A stretch of 55,699 bases of DNA, from positions 176,163-231,861 of the forward strand of contig JBNGIQ010009464.1 of the NCBI GenBank assembly GCA_049999765.1. Reading direction: 5' to 3'. Position numbers and translations under genes: made by a program. The notes below the pieces were generated by a model. The model saw only the letters and a program-made list of their open reading frames with translations. It had not been told where the DNA came from and ran no database searches. Positions 34,701 through 47,179 of this stretch are shown piece by piece (position 1 is the first letter of the stretch; each line of letters opens with the position of its first letter). Source of the DNA: Phaeoceros laevis. Its lineage: Eukaryota > Anthocerotophyta > Anthocerotopsida > Notothyladales.

Positions 34701-36651
34701 GTTTACTCGTCATCCACACGCTGGGGATAAGTGGTGTATCTATCCTAGTTACGACTACACGCACTGCATCGTGGACTCCCTCGAGAACATTTCTCACTCG
34801 GTACTTTGTTTTGCTTGCTTGCACCCAAAGTGGAGTGCGCTGTTGGAATTCTGGGGATTTCCCAACATTCATCACCTGCATGTTTCCCCAGTTATGTACT
34901 CTGGAGTTCGAGTCTCGTCGTGCATCTTACTACTGGCTGTTGGAGGCCTTGGACCTTTATCTCCCATATGTTTGGGAATATGCACGGCTTAACATTACAC
35001 ATACTGTTCTTTCGAAACGGAAGGTATGTATGCCTGACTCTGCAAGCAGTTAGTGGCCTGAGCGGTTACTATGGGTTGTGTAAGATGGTAGTACCAGACA
35101 TTTTGAACTGAGAGAAGGGCTCTCCTTCATACCATGGCAGTTAAATACTCTAGTGACTCAAAAATGGGTTGATGGATGGGATGACCCTCGCCTTATGACT
35201 CTTGCGGGACTAAGGAGAAGAGGAGCTTCATCAGAAGCAATCAATGCATTCTGTCACGGGATTGGCATCACAAGAAGGTATTTTTTAACAGAAGAGCACG
35301 TTTGTGTTGTGCTTTTGTACAAAGCCCATCACATCTGTGGAACAACTCTTCTTTTGGCAGTGATAATGTTATTAGAATGGAGCTACTTGAACATTTTGTT
35401 CGAGATGACCTCAATGCAAACGCCCCAAGGACTATGGTTGTACTCCGGCCTTTGAAGGTTGTATCCTCACTCTTCTGTTGCCGCACCGCATCTCTTAGTG
35501 AATTAGCTCATTTCACTGTGAGCCAGTGTGTGCTGATTAACCTATGTTTGCCTAGGTTGTTGTGACAAATTTGTCAGAGGGTGTGGTGCAAGAACTAGAA
35601 GCAAAGAGCTGGCCTAATGCAGTTGATGGTGATCCCCTGAACACGTACAAGGTGATGTCCAAGGTTGTACAGCCGGATTGTTTGCCTGAAAGGTTGCTTT
35701 CAGGTAATTTTAACTAAAGAATCCTATCTTCCTCGTGGTGCAGATACCATTTTCCAGGATTTTGTATATTGAATCCACGGACTTTAGATTACAAGACTCA
35801 AAAGACTACTACGGCCTTGCTCCAGGGAAGAGTGTATTGCTCAGGTAGCACCTCTGGTTTGCTTTCATCCAGTTCACCCGAAATAACTTGGGGACTCTGT
35901 AGCTGTACCAACAGTTTGGATGTGCTGCAGATATGCTTATCCGGTCCGATGCACGGATGTCGTTTATGCTGAAGACAATGAAAGTATAGCGGAAATACAT
36001 GTGGAGTATGACAGCGCCAAGAGCACTAAACCCAAGGTGGTTGTTTCGCTTATGTCACCTTGATGAAGATTTGTTGCTCAAGTGTCTACGTTGTCGCACT
36101 GAGTGCTTGATTGCAACAAAACATGCAGGGTGTTATTCATTGGGTCGCCGAACCCTCGCCGGGAGTCATGCCTCTGCAGGTGGAGGTCCGGTTGATTGAA
36201 AAGCTATTTTTATCCGAGGTACACACCATTTCCCCTTCTTTAAGTGGACAAGATGCGCGTTCTTCATCCGCTAGGCAGGTAATTGTGCGAACCCTATGAT
36301 ACCTACCATCTAACCTTTCGTTTGGGCGTTCAGAATCCAGGGGAGTTGGACGATTGGCTAGCCGACCTCAACCCAAATTCTAGGGAGACCATCCCTCAAG
36401 CACTGGCTGTCCCGCCTTTGAGAACGGCAGCTGTTGGAAGCAAGTTTCAATTTGAAAGACTAGGTAAGAGAAATCGTGTCGGTGATATGTCATGCCTGCT
36501 ATGTCTGGCATATCTCCATTTGACACGTTGAGAGTTGCTTGCGTGTGCAGGTTATTTCTGCGTAGATCCCGATTCAAGCGATGAGAAAGTTGTGTTCAAT
36601 AGAACTGTCACTCTTCGAGACTCGTATGCTAAAGTCACCACCAAGAAATGA
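31748..36651 (+). CDS. Glutaminyl-tRNA synthetase
   Basis: Twenty-three exons: 31748-31897, 31994-32044, 32118-32189, 32301-32400, 32546-32641, 32781-32842, 32936-33034, 33169-33261, 33363-33515, 33664-33719, 33853-33943, 34102-34188, 34275-34472, 34702-34800, 34892-35023, 35141-35277, 35361-35457, 35556-35651, 35744-35844, 35931-36036, 36129-36218, 36334-36463, 36551-36651. Total 2397 bases, 798 residues, typical of plant GlnRS. The N-terminal RNA-binding region (about 1-210) is followed by a Lys-rich linker, the class I core with [14 protein letters not shown] (HIGH, about residue 288) and VLSKRK (KMSKS, about 508-513), then the beta-barrel anticodon-binding part (from about residue 590). 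It charges tRNA-Gln in the cytosol; in plants organelles mostly use the transamidation route. No transit peptide is seen. All exons are in frame. Confidence 0.96.
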
Positions 36652-37340
36652 TTTCATCTTCCCAGATTCACTTTTAAATACCCAATCAACTTTTCCTTTT
36701 GGAAGTTTCCGTAGCGAGGGTTTTGAAGGGCGACTCCATCGCAGAGATTGTCCATGGAGTGGTAGTGGCAGACATGTTACGCTTCTTAGTGTAGCATATG
36801 TGCATATAGGGATGGCCAGAGAAGTTCAACTTTCTCTAGTGCGGTTCATGTTTTGTTGACGTCTTGATTGAGATTTTGTGTAGCTAGAGGTAGTAGCGCA
36901 TGGAAAGGGTAGATGCCGGTCCGTAATTTTATCACAGCGCATAACATCCATTGGTCATTTGGCAGTGGTAATGTCTACCATTCGGTAAAAAGATGCATTC
37001 CCAGTTTTGACTACACTTTACAGTTTCAAGGTGTTACCAGTTTCTGCTACTATTAGGCCTGGTAGCTGGCTACAATGCAAGCAAAATAGTCGCATCTAGA
37101 AAGAATGTCTCTCTATATTTGTAAGATTTGAATGCGCCGGTATCATCTCACGGCTGCAGACCGGAAAAACCATAAATAATCAATTCCACTCCCTCACCAT
37201 AATTCCTGAATGGATTGCAAGCAAAACGATAATGTTTTACCATTAATGTTCAGACGTCGCCGTAATATACAGACCCAGATGACAGTGTGAACATTCTCTG
37301 ACAGACACCAATATGCTATTGCAAGTTTACAATTTGTTGC
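36652..37340. other. Convergent 3' flanks of GlnRS and FNR
   Basis: About 690 bp without coding similarity. Expected to hold both 3' UTRs and polyadenylation sites; no clear motif is assignable. Confidence 0.6.
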
Positions 37341-39316
<1,976 letters not shown>

Positions 39317-39839
39317 AGTGTTCCTGTCCTTTGTCCGCTTTCACGGTGTCTCGGCCGCTCTTTTGTTATCCTCCCTCACCTCCTCCTCCTTTCCCTCTGG
39401 GCCACGTGGAATTACTGGGTTTCTCCAATAAGTTGCAGTTTGTGGCTAGCAACCGTGAAGAAGTTGGTCCCCAGATTCACATCGAAGATGCAAGCAACAC
39501 TCTTGTCAGGCCGCTCCTACTTGTGGCCCACAGGCGATAACGGAGATACTACGGATTGGGTAGCGGGTTGGGGGAGGCCCTCTACCGGCGCTCACCGGTG
39601 AACGGGGCCAGCTAGGTGTTTTCTACTTGTTTTGTCTCTCGGTGGTTTATTTGGATATATATAGACTGTGATTAAGGAAGGGTATGGGCCCCACTGGAAC
39701 TGACCGGTATAGGTCAGAAACTAGGTAGACGTGGTCGACACCGGTTCGAATCCCGGATCCGTGGCCTGTGGGGAGGGGCCGGCTGCTTTTGCCATACTAC
39801 CGTATAAAAACCTGGAGGTCGACTAGGCCGATTAGATCC
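39317..39839. other. Intergenic, upstream of FNR
   Basis: Holds the FNR promoter region, a tRNA-like block (listed separately), and the left flank of the inverted-repeat element. No gene seen. Confidence 0.5.
39680..39775 (+). mobile_element. tRNA-like sequence, possible SINE head
   Basis: Contains a perfect Pol III box B (GGTTCGAATCC at about 39750). The T-stem and acceptor pairings are poor and no matching 5' acceptor strand is found, so it is not a functional tRNA gene. It ends about 65 bp before the left terminal inverted repeat of the next element. Confidence 0.45.
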
Positions 39840-39863
39840 GTAGCGGCAATTCCCCCTGTTTTT
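39840..39863 (+). repeat. Left terminal inverted repeat
   Basis: 24 bp beginning GTAGCGGCAATT and ending CTGTTTTT; pairs with 43644-43667 (22/24). Confidence 0.8.
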
Positions 39864-40074
39864 ATGAAATTATGAAGGTGATTATATGTAGTATTTCGTG
39901 CTAGTTACTGGCCTTATGGCCATGATGGGTGGGTAAGAGTGATAGTTAGGAAGGTAAATATCATAATTCGCTAAGTAAAAATCATAAGAGGATGAGTAAA
40001 ATTCACGGTATATGCGAGTACTCTTGTCTCTTACACTCAATGTTTGTTGTATCTTTCATGGGCACTGGAATGTG

Positions 40075-40395
40075 ATTCACGCCAAGCTCAGCAAGTGCCA
40101 CCCGAGGAGCACCATTTTGAAGACTTTGGTTCACTTCAAGCTCAGCAAGTGCCACTCGAGGAGCACCAAGCTCAGCAAGTGTCACTCGAAGAGCACCACT
40201 TTGAAGACTCCTGTAAGAGGTGAATGTCATATGTCAAAAAAGAAAAAACCATATGGTTGTTGCATTACAAAAATTCTAATAACCAACGTCAAACGCCTTA
40301 CCCTTGTGGAATAGAGGACTCATTGGTGGTGTCTGCAACAAGCACACCTAGTGCCACTTGAGGAGCACCACTTCGAAGACTCCTGTAGAAGGTAA
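40075..40395. repeat. Minisatellite, about 30-50-bp units
   Basis: Repeated CAAGCTCAGCAAGTGCCAC and CGAGGAGCACCA blocks at about 40083, 40138 and 40168, with a further diverged block at about 40340-40395. Lies inside the element, 3' of the recombinase gene. Confidence 0.8.
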
Positions 40396-40465
40396 GTATA
40401 TATCACATGTCAAAGCAACAAAAACCATAAAATTTGCATCTCAATAATTGAAGATCAGAAACGCC

Positions 40466-42639
40466 TTACCTTTGTTGGATAGGGCCAGACGTGGAGCTAG
40501 CCGATTCACTACTAGAGCCAATACCTAAAGTATCACAGCCAACAGTCTTCTCCTGCATAAAGCTCCTCGACAAAGTACTAAGAGTTTCTGAATAGGTCTC
40601 TCCGCTCGTGGAGCAAACCATATGTTCAGCAGCCCTCATCCTCAAATCTTTGGTTCTATCATACTTAGAGTAAGAAGTGGCTGTATGATGACCGGATACT
40701 CGCATGCCCACCTCCTTAGGCACCACCATTGCTGACATTCTTGTAATTAGAGTAGCTCTTGTACTTTTATTGGAATAATTCTTGGGATCGATGCCAACTG
40801 TCTCTAGCATGAGCTTAACCCAACAAGCAATTGTCTTCACCGAGACCCGGTGCTGGCTATTGTACCATGCCTGTAAAACCACAAAAAGTATCAAGGATAT
40901 ATAAGCTATCACCATAATTCAAAGTAGTATATACGAATGGAAGAAAAGTTACTTACCATAGTCTTTGGTCTGTCAATAGGAGTCATAAAAAGTGGTCGAG
41001 GGTCTTCAGGGTATGTATCTTTCTTGGGGAAATGCTTCATGTACTGACTGAATGTCCTTATAATATCAGCATCATAATAAGATCTGACAGGTTTCATGAA
41101 CTGGTCTTCAGCATACCGTTTGAGGGTAATTTGGTTATTCTTTGACATACGCTCATCATACATGATATAACACAAAGTAAGGTATTTTTCCTATCTCCCT
41201 GTACTAATAAAAAATTATAGATATGTAACCTAANNNNNNNNNNNNNNNNNNNNNNNNNNNNNNNNNNNNNNNNNNNNNNNNNNNNNNNNNNNNNNNNNNN
41301 NNNNNNNNNNNNNNNNNNNNNNNNNNNNNNNNNGGATTGGATGTCAACCTGTGGAGGCACCATATGTTACTATTGGCTAAATTGCTTTGGTTGGTTCTTT
41401 CCTATACTTTGTTATTACGCCTATTCTTGGCAAATTAGAAGACAGATTAATCAATACTTCAAGCGGGGAACATAATGACTCCATGGGTCAAAAAGTAAGT
41501 ACTTACAATAGAAAAGGATGCCCAAGTGCGTCAGTATGTAGAACAAAGTCTGTATCACAGCATGAGTACAGCTCCTGTCCACCTCTAATTCCAAACAAGA
41601 AAGCCAATCTCTTTTGGCAGCATGAGTACAGCTCCTGTCCACCTCTAATTCCAAACAAGAAAGCCAATCTCTTTTGGCACCCTCTTGGATCTGTAATCTG
41701 GTGCTCAACATTATCTAGAATCTTGCTTTCATCAAATTGAGAGATAACATCAACCTGTAACATTTGCTAGTTAGAATCAAAGACTCATATAACATATTTG
41801 AACCTTTTTGTTGTGCACAAGAGAAAACTTAAAATCATGAACACATTGCTATTACCTGCTTTCTCTTTCTGTTGGTACCAGCTTTTGCGGAAACACGCAT
41901 CATGCCCTCTATTGCTGAGGTGCAGTCAATAAACTTTGCATGAGTTGAAATGTTAAAAGTCTCTTCTGATACACCAGTGCTTCGAATTCTCTTTTTTTGC
42001 TCCCGTAGTAACATACAGTTGAAACTTTTATGCATATTCATCAGGCTACATACGTTGCACAAACAATGAGACATGTGTATATCGATTAGGTAACTGGCCA
42101 GAGGCAATGTAACTCAGTATAAAAGAGAACAGACAACTCAGTGTAAAAAAGAATGAATACAAGATTCTGGAAATCAAGAGCAGCTCAAAATCATACATGT
42201 ATATTCAGTTAGTTTGAACCAATGGCGCCTCATTACCCTGTAGAGGGATAAGGTTTTTGGTCTTTTCTCCTCGCTCGCAAATAAAATCCCTTCACCAATA
42301 CATCGAGTTCTTCATATGGCATATCTTCTAGAGGCACAGATGTAGAAATTTTCATTACTTTCCTGTACTCATCCAACCTGTTGCGGGCCCATCTTTCATT
42401 GCTAAGGCTCCTATTTACTCCACCAGCAGCAATTTCAGCTAGAATCTGCTCATTGTCTTCTTGAGCAAAACCATCCAAGTCCCCTGATAACTCATCCATG
42501 TCCCCCGGTGGCTCATTAACTCATCCATGTCCCCCCGTGGCTCATCCGTGTTCTCTGGAGGCTCGGTTCGAGATTCCATTTGGTTGATTTCTTCCTCTGT
42601 GAAGCCATCACTATCGGCAAGGCCATGTTGCATCATCAA
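40466..42639 (-). CDS. Crypton/DUF3504-like tyrosine recombinase (interrupted)
   Basis: Minus-strand exons, edges approximate: 42639-42237, about 42050-41865, 41754-41507, a gap, about 41190-40957, 40870-40466. The N-terminal helical domain has RWARNRLDEYRKVM and EELDVLVKGFYLRARRKDQK followed by PYPSTG. The next blocks hold the first catalytic Arg in LAFLFGIRGGQELYSC, then YDERMSKNNQ and the PEDPRPLFMTPIDRPKTM segment. The last exon carries NKSTRATLITRM, GMRVSGHHTATSYSKYDR with the GH and nucleophilic Tyr, and a Ser-rich tail. The box that is usually HxxR reads KSTR. A 29-30-bp tandem duplication near 42490-42545 shifts the frame between the N-terminal start and the domain, and a 60-bp in-frame duplication doubles the GIRGGQE block. 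So this copy is probably inactive unless these are assembly or allele effects. Such enzymes cut and join circular DNA intermediates. Confidence 0.78.
41234..41333. other. Assembly gap, 100 N
   Basis: Exactly 100 N, inside the recombinase gene; one exon (between the GIRGGQE and YDERMSK blocks) may be partly missing. Confidence 0.99.
41558..41677. repeat. 60-bp perfect tandem duplication
   Basis: 41558-41617 and 41618-41677 are identical; the unit encodes QKRLAFLFGIRGGQELYSC on the minus strand, so the first catalytic Arg block occurs twice in frame. Confidence 0.95.
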
Positions 42640-43643
42640 CGTGGAAAAGATAACGTCATCTGTGAGCCCCGTCCCTATAAAAGAGTCATTCCCATCCCTA
42701 TAAAAGAGTCATTTCCTGTGACCTCATGCTCACATGGTGGGGCATGTGCAGCTAGGTTTGCATGAAAAACACTATTGTCCATGAGTGAAGCACGTCTCTT
42801 CAGATACTGTATTTGATATAGGTGCTCGTATAGATCGAGGAGCCAAGCTTCCACCTTTAGCTAAGAATCTTGAACAACCCGAACAAAGCCAAATCTATTC
42901 AATTATTTGGCTTCAAGCCTCAGGGGTACACAGTGAGATATTTCTTCTACAACAATTGAAAAGAGATCATAACAATTGAAAAGAGATCATCACAGATGTC
43001 CAAGCAAGCGTACATTCAAGCATTGAGTAAGAGCGAACAAATTTAATAATCATCTACCTCGCCTGGTAAAAACTTCTGAAATCATGTTACATTCCTCGGG
43101 ATCCAGTTGTGCACGCGTACGAGATACGGCTCAAGAAGCAACAGTACTCTCCTGCAAAACAATATAGTCAATATGAGTTCAGAAAAATTGCAACTGAATT
43201 CGAAAGAGGAAGCTGGCCATGGCTAAAGCTGAAAATTACTCCCACCCTGGCTCATACAGAAGCTTCCGGGCAGGCAGTGATGCAGGATGGGCCGGGGCCT
43301 TAGAATTCAAGCCAGCTCCTGGCCAAACAAGGAGATGGCGCTATAAAATACAAAGGCAGGGTGCGAAAAATAAAGCCGTGAACGCGTTCGAGCTGCAGCT
43401 CAAGCAAGCTCTTGCAACAAGATCATCTCCAGTGCTTTATTTCTGAGATCCATTATCTCAAAATTTCACTCCCAACTATACGGAGGTAGCAACACGCAGG
43501 CAAGCAGGCAGCTGTGAGCAAGCAAGCAGGCAGCAACGCGCATGCACGAGATGCCGAGCGCGAGGGGAGAGCAAGCAGGACCTGGAGCGCGACATGCCAA
43601 ACAAGGTGGCGCCAAACAAGGTGGCGCGTGATGGCGGGGTGAA

Positions 43644-43667
43644 AAAAACAGGTGAAATTGCCGCTAC
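43644..43667 (-). repeat. Right terminal inverted repeat
   Basis: Reverse complement of 39840-39863 with two mismatches; ends ATTGCCGCTAC on the plus strand. Confidence 0.8.
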
Positions 43668-43677
43668 GTCTTGCAGC

Positions 43678-43722
43678 AGACCCCGGTCGGCCTGCTACCC
43701 CCGGTAGCAGTCTCCGGGGTCT
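43678..43722. repeat. Strong two-tier hairpin outside the right repeat
   Basis: Outer arms AGACCCCGG (43678-43686) and CCGGGGTCT (43714-43722) and inner arms CTGCTACC (43692-43699) and GGTAGCAG (43703-43710) are all perfect, with a 3-base loop. Confidence 0.85.
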
Positions 43723-45072
43723 ACTACGGTATTCAAAGTTCACATGCTGTTTATTGTTGTATCCAGTTCCCTTGCACCCCTATCGCGCTCGCGCAGTTCT
43801 ACCATAACGAACCAGGAACTGACCGGGTGCCCCATGACCGATGGCCAGTGATTTAGGGGTTTCAGAACCAAATGCTCCCGAGTGCAATGCTTTTAAGTTT
43901 TAACCCAAGTTTGTTAAAGTTACCCTACTATATTTCACATCATTTGTGGATCTCTACGCTATATTCTTGTATCTTGCATGGCTTGTTTGAAGTCGCGCGA
44001 CTTCAAGTAACTCACTGGCCCTTTTTTTGAAAAACGTGGTTCCTTTCGCCATGGCGTTTCGCGCGTTACTTTATTAAGCCCGTGGCATTATTCTAAAAAC
44101 GCCCTAAAACCTGGAAACGCAAAACGTGGAAACACGGAAACGCGTCTCTTGCGTTTCTTCACTGGAGGAAACGCGTTTCCTGTAACTAAGATTCAAACTA
44201 GACACAGCCCGAGACAAACTTCTAGTGGATTAAATTGGAATTAGAATTCTGAAAAGGACAAGTTTTTTTCAAAATCAATAACCACAATCAGGACTCAGGA
44301 CCATCTAATTTAGACTTTAGCAGCCTAAGACAAAGGTCTCATCTTGTGGAGCAATAATCTCTAGGGCATGTGTTTTGTGTTTGCGTTGGGTCAGGTTCGA
44401 ATGGGACCATCAGGCCTCCTTCCTCCCGGGTTCGTGCTCTATAGATTAGGGTTTTGTCTATAGAATGGAATGGCTTGCCGTTACAATCGGGAATCTAAAC
44501 CGTGACGTCCTGTGAGCCCATAAATGAGCAGGAACCGAGCGAATCGGGATCCAAATTCATGTGTGAAGTATATGTTTGGCTGTGAGTGCTATAGTGCCGA
44601 ACTGAGAAGCTTGCGTCATAGTGGACGGTATCCCGGGAGCTCAAACCAGTGGCAGTTGGGACAGTTACGATTCCTGGTGAGCAATTCCCGGCAGTCCTAA
44701 TCCGGATCAGTCATGCGCTTTCTTTTAATTGCCTGTTAAAGATTCTATACACGCAAGGTTTTCTTAGCGCCAGAATCTATTTGTTGCTGCATGCATCAAG
44801 AAAATAATCCATAAATAAATAATAAAATTTAGAATCCTCAATAATGAAGCGTATTCAGATGACTCGACATAACTCAACTCCTGTTTAGAGTGAACTCAAA
44901 TCATGCAAAAGCGGAAGTTCTTTAGTTGAAGCTTTCCACCAACTAATCTTACCTCATTAGTGATTCCTTTATATGTTATAAAATAATTATCTAGCAAAAA
45001 GGGTCTAAGTTGCTCAACCGATTAAATATCTAAGTGCACTATAAATGATACGATTATAGAAGAGTGTTGGAC
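43723..45072. other. AT-richer intergenic DNA
   Basis: No coding similarity. Contains a GTTTC/GAAAC-rich stretch at 44040-44180 and a weak box-B-like motif at 44393; the upstream exon(s) of the BURP gene may be here or in the gap. Confidence 0.45.
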
Positions 45073-45172
45073 NNNNNNNNNNNNNNNNNNNNNNNNNNNN
45101 NNNNNNNNNNNNNNNNNNNNNNNNNNNNNNNNNNNNNNNNNNNNNNNNNNNNNNNNNNNNNNNNNNNNNNNN
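45073..45172. other. Assembly gap, 100 N
   Basis: Exactly 100 N, immediately 5' of the BURP exon. Confidence 0.99.
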
Positions 45173-45290
45173 ATTTGGTTCTACCTATCACTTCGGGTTT
45201 GTACATATATACTAACCATTTATGCCAATTGATTTAATTCTAAAGTATGAATTTATGATCTTAAAATTTTATTGTGGTTGCTTCATGCAG

Positions 45291-46400
45291 GCAAATTGCG
45301 AGAACATGAAAAATGTTGGTATTGAAAACTCCAAAAATCCTTCCCAAACTTCAAGGTTTTTGAGGACACAACCTCCAATCTTCCAACAAGATTGGAATGA
45401 AAAGCTTCCAGAAGCTATGCAAAAATTGCTATCTCCTCTTTCAATAGTGGGAATTATCAAGTACCGTAAAGTAATGAGGAGTGGAAAGACAACAGCAGAA
45501 TTTGCGACTCATTTTTGCTCTTCGGCAAATTTATTATGTGATTTAACTGAACAACAAATGAAAGAGTTTATAGCAAACCCAAACTCCATTCATGAAGTTC
45601 TTTATAAAGGATATGGGCCAACACTGATCACATCAAGCTTAATTCCAAAATCCCACATACCAAGTGAGCATGAGAGACTTTCTTGGGTTTTGTATCCCAA
45701 CCTTATGCACGGAGTAAAGGGTAAAGATGGATATGTAGTACCTGCTAAAACATTTGAAGGAAACACTCTCCAGAGGTCATTTTTGCCACGTTCTCTAATA
45801 CAAGCTTTTGGAGAGCTAAATGAGGTAGAGTTCCCTGCATTGATGAGAAAACTTCATATTCCTGAAAATATTATCACTTATGGTGCTATGATGAAGACAG
45901 CTCAACGTTGTGGCCAAAATGATACTGGACTACGTGGTGAAATTAAGGGATGTGTGAGGACGCTAGAAGACATGGTTGATCTTGCAAGCTCAGTTTTATT
46001 ATCAGCTAGTGACAATGATGGAGAAGTGGAGTTGTTAAGTAACACGTTGTTGCCAATCAATAATGAGTTCATCACATCTGGAAATTTCAAAGTGGTCAAT
46101 GTTACTCAAAAAAGTAGTGCCCGATCCAAGTATTTATCTTGTCACACTCTCATGTTTCCTTACCGCGTGGAATATTGTCATTATATTCCTCAAACAAATG
46201 TTCACATGGTAACCTTACAATCGACATCCCAGAAAGATTTTTTTATGGATAATTTTGTTTTGTGTCACACTCGAACAAATGAGTGGGATCCTAATCATGT
46301 GGCATTTAAAATTTTGGGTGTACAACCTGGTAACCATGGTATCTGTCATTGGTCAGATTTTGATGCCTTCGCATTTGTGCGAACGGCTGCAAACTCCTAG
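45291..46400 (+). CDS. BURP-domain protein (5' end missing)
   Basis: Last exon, starting after a TGCAG acceptor at 45286-45290 and ending in a stop at 46398-46400; about 369 residues. The C-terminal part has the BURP signature CH-X10-CH-X27-CH-X25-CH: SCHTLMFPYRVEYCHYIPQ, then NFVLCHTRTNEWDPNHVAF, then GNHGICHW. Upstream, GCVRTLEDMVDLASSVL matches the C..SLE.MVDF block. BURP proteins (BNM2, USP, RD22 and PG1-beta types) are land-plant-specific apoplast or cell-wall proteins, some acting as copper-dependent peptide cyclases. The signal peptide must be on an upstream exon, probably in or beyond the N gap. The frame can be read from an ATG at 45222, but that part looks intronic. Base composition is AT-richer than the housekeeping genes. 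Confidence 0.9.
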   Translation, partial: ANCENMKNVGIENSKNPSQTSRFLRTQPPIFQQDWNEKLPEAMQKLLSPLSIVGIIKYRKVMRSGKTTAEFATHFCSSANLLCDLTEQQMKEFIANPNSIHEVLYKGYGPTLITSSLIPKSHIPSEHERLSWVLYPNLMHGVKGKDGYVVPAKTFEGNTLQRSFLPRSLIQAFGELNEVEFPALMRKLHIPENIITYGAMMKTAQRCGQNDTGLRGEIKGCVRTLEDMVDLASSVLLSASDNDGEVELLSNTLLPINNEFITSGNFKVVNVTQKSSARSKYLSCHTLMFPYRVEYCHYIPQTNVHMVTLQSTSQKDFFMDNFVLCHTRTNEWDPNHVAFKILGVQPGNHGICHWSDFDAFAFVRTAANS

Positions 46401-46620
46401 GGAAGTTAGAGTGGTCCAAGGGAAGTTACACTGGTTATTCGTACTTTGTAGGGAAGTTGCTGCTCTCATCCTGTTGTGTATTACAATGTAGATTTTGATG
46501 CCTTTGCATTTGTGCGGAAGGCTGCAAACTCCCACGGAAGTTACCATGGCAGCTTTTATGCTTTTGTACTATTCATACTTTAGAAGGAAGTTGCCGCCCT
46601 CATCCTATTGTGATACTCAT
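46356..46620. repeat. Tandem duplication of the BURP gene 3' end
   Basis: About 135-bp unit: AGATTTTGATGCCTTCGCAT plus GTGCGAACGGCTGCAAACTC (46356 on) recurs at 46491 with mismatches, including the GGAAGTT and CTCATCCT-TTGTG parts. The second unit lies after the stop codon. Confidence 0.85.
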
Positions 46621-47179
46621 CCTATTGTGTATAAGAGTGTAGAGGCTTTGCGCAACTTCAAGAGCTGAACCTAGAATGATCCTTTTGTACCACGTTTCTG
46701 TGTACATGGAAAGAAATGGGACAATTCTCCCTGCTAAAAGTTGGGTTATAACTCTTTGTGTCTCTCCAACATAGAATTGACATGCCTTCACCCTGTATTT
46801 GCTGTGATGGGGCTCTCGTGGTTTCTGGAGTAGAACTACTCCAGCTGGGTAAAACACGGAAAGAAAAGCCGTGAAGCCGTTAATAGATTTGATTTGATCT
46901 ATCCATATTCTATTTTAGAGAGTATTAGGCCGGTCCAGGATTTGAACTTTTGAAGGTCGGCATGAGTTCTCATTACTGATCTTCGTGCCAATTGAAAATG
47001 TACAAGTCCAATCTCTTGGTCTACGTTCACTGTTTCCAAGTCTGTGATGACCTGCGACTGGTGTCAGAAGACAAATCAGCCATGCTAACTAAGGTGTCAC
47101 GCAAAGGAAGATCAATGGCCGCACCACCTGAAGCCTTGCTGCACACATTTGTACAGCTAAGCAGTTACCCTAAGTATGC
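46621..47179. other. Intergenic; no gene recognised
   Basis: 3' flanks of the convergent BURP (plus) and glycosyltransferase (minus) genes. Confidence 0.5.

Larger units (their letters stand above)
39840..43667 (-). mobile_element. Inverted-repeat-bounded element with tyrosine recombinase
   Basis: The outer ends at 39840-39863 and 43644-43667 are reverse complements at 22 of 24 positions, both starting GTAGCGGCAATT. Between them (3.83 kb, including one 100-N gap of unknown true size) lie one multi-exon tyrosine-recombinase gene on the minus strand, a minisatellite near the left end, and short tandem duplications. No target-site duplication could be recognised next to the ends. Classical Cryptons lack terminal inverted repeats, so either this is an unusual recombinase element or the repeats belong to a DNA transposon that captured the gene. 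Confidence 0.6.

Noticed and set aside
39745-39770. tRNA gene
   Set aside because: Box B is perfect, but acceptor and T-stem pairing fail and no anticodon arm can be drawn.
44380-44415. Second SINE or tRNA-like block (GGTTCGAATGGG)
   Set aside because: Box B is imperfect, no box A is in place and there are no target-site duplications.
45222-45290. ATG at 45222 as the BURP start
   Set aside because: The stretch is AT-rich and ends in a good TTCATGCAG acceptor; it lacks a signal peptide expected for the family.
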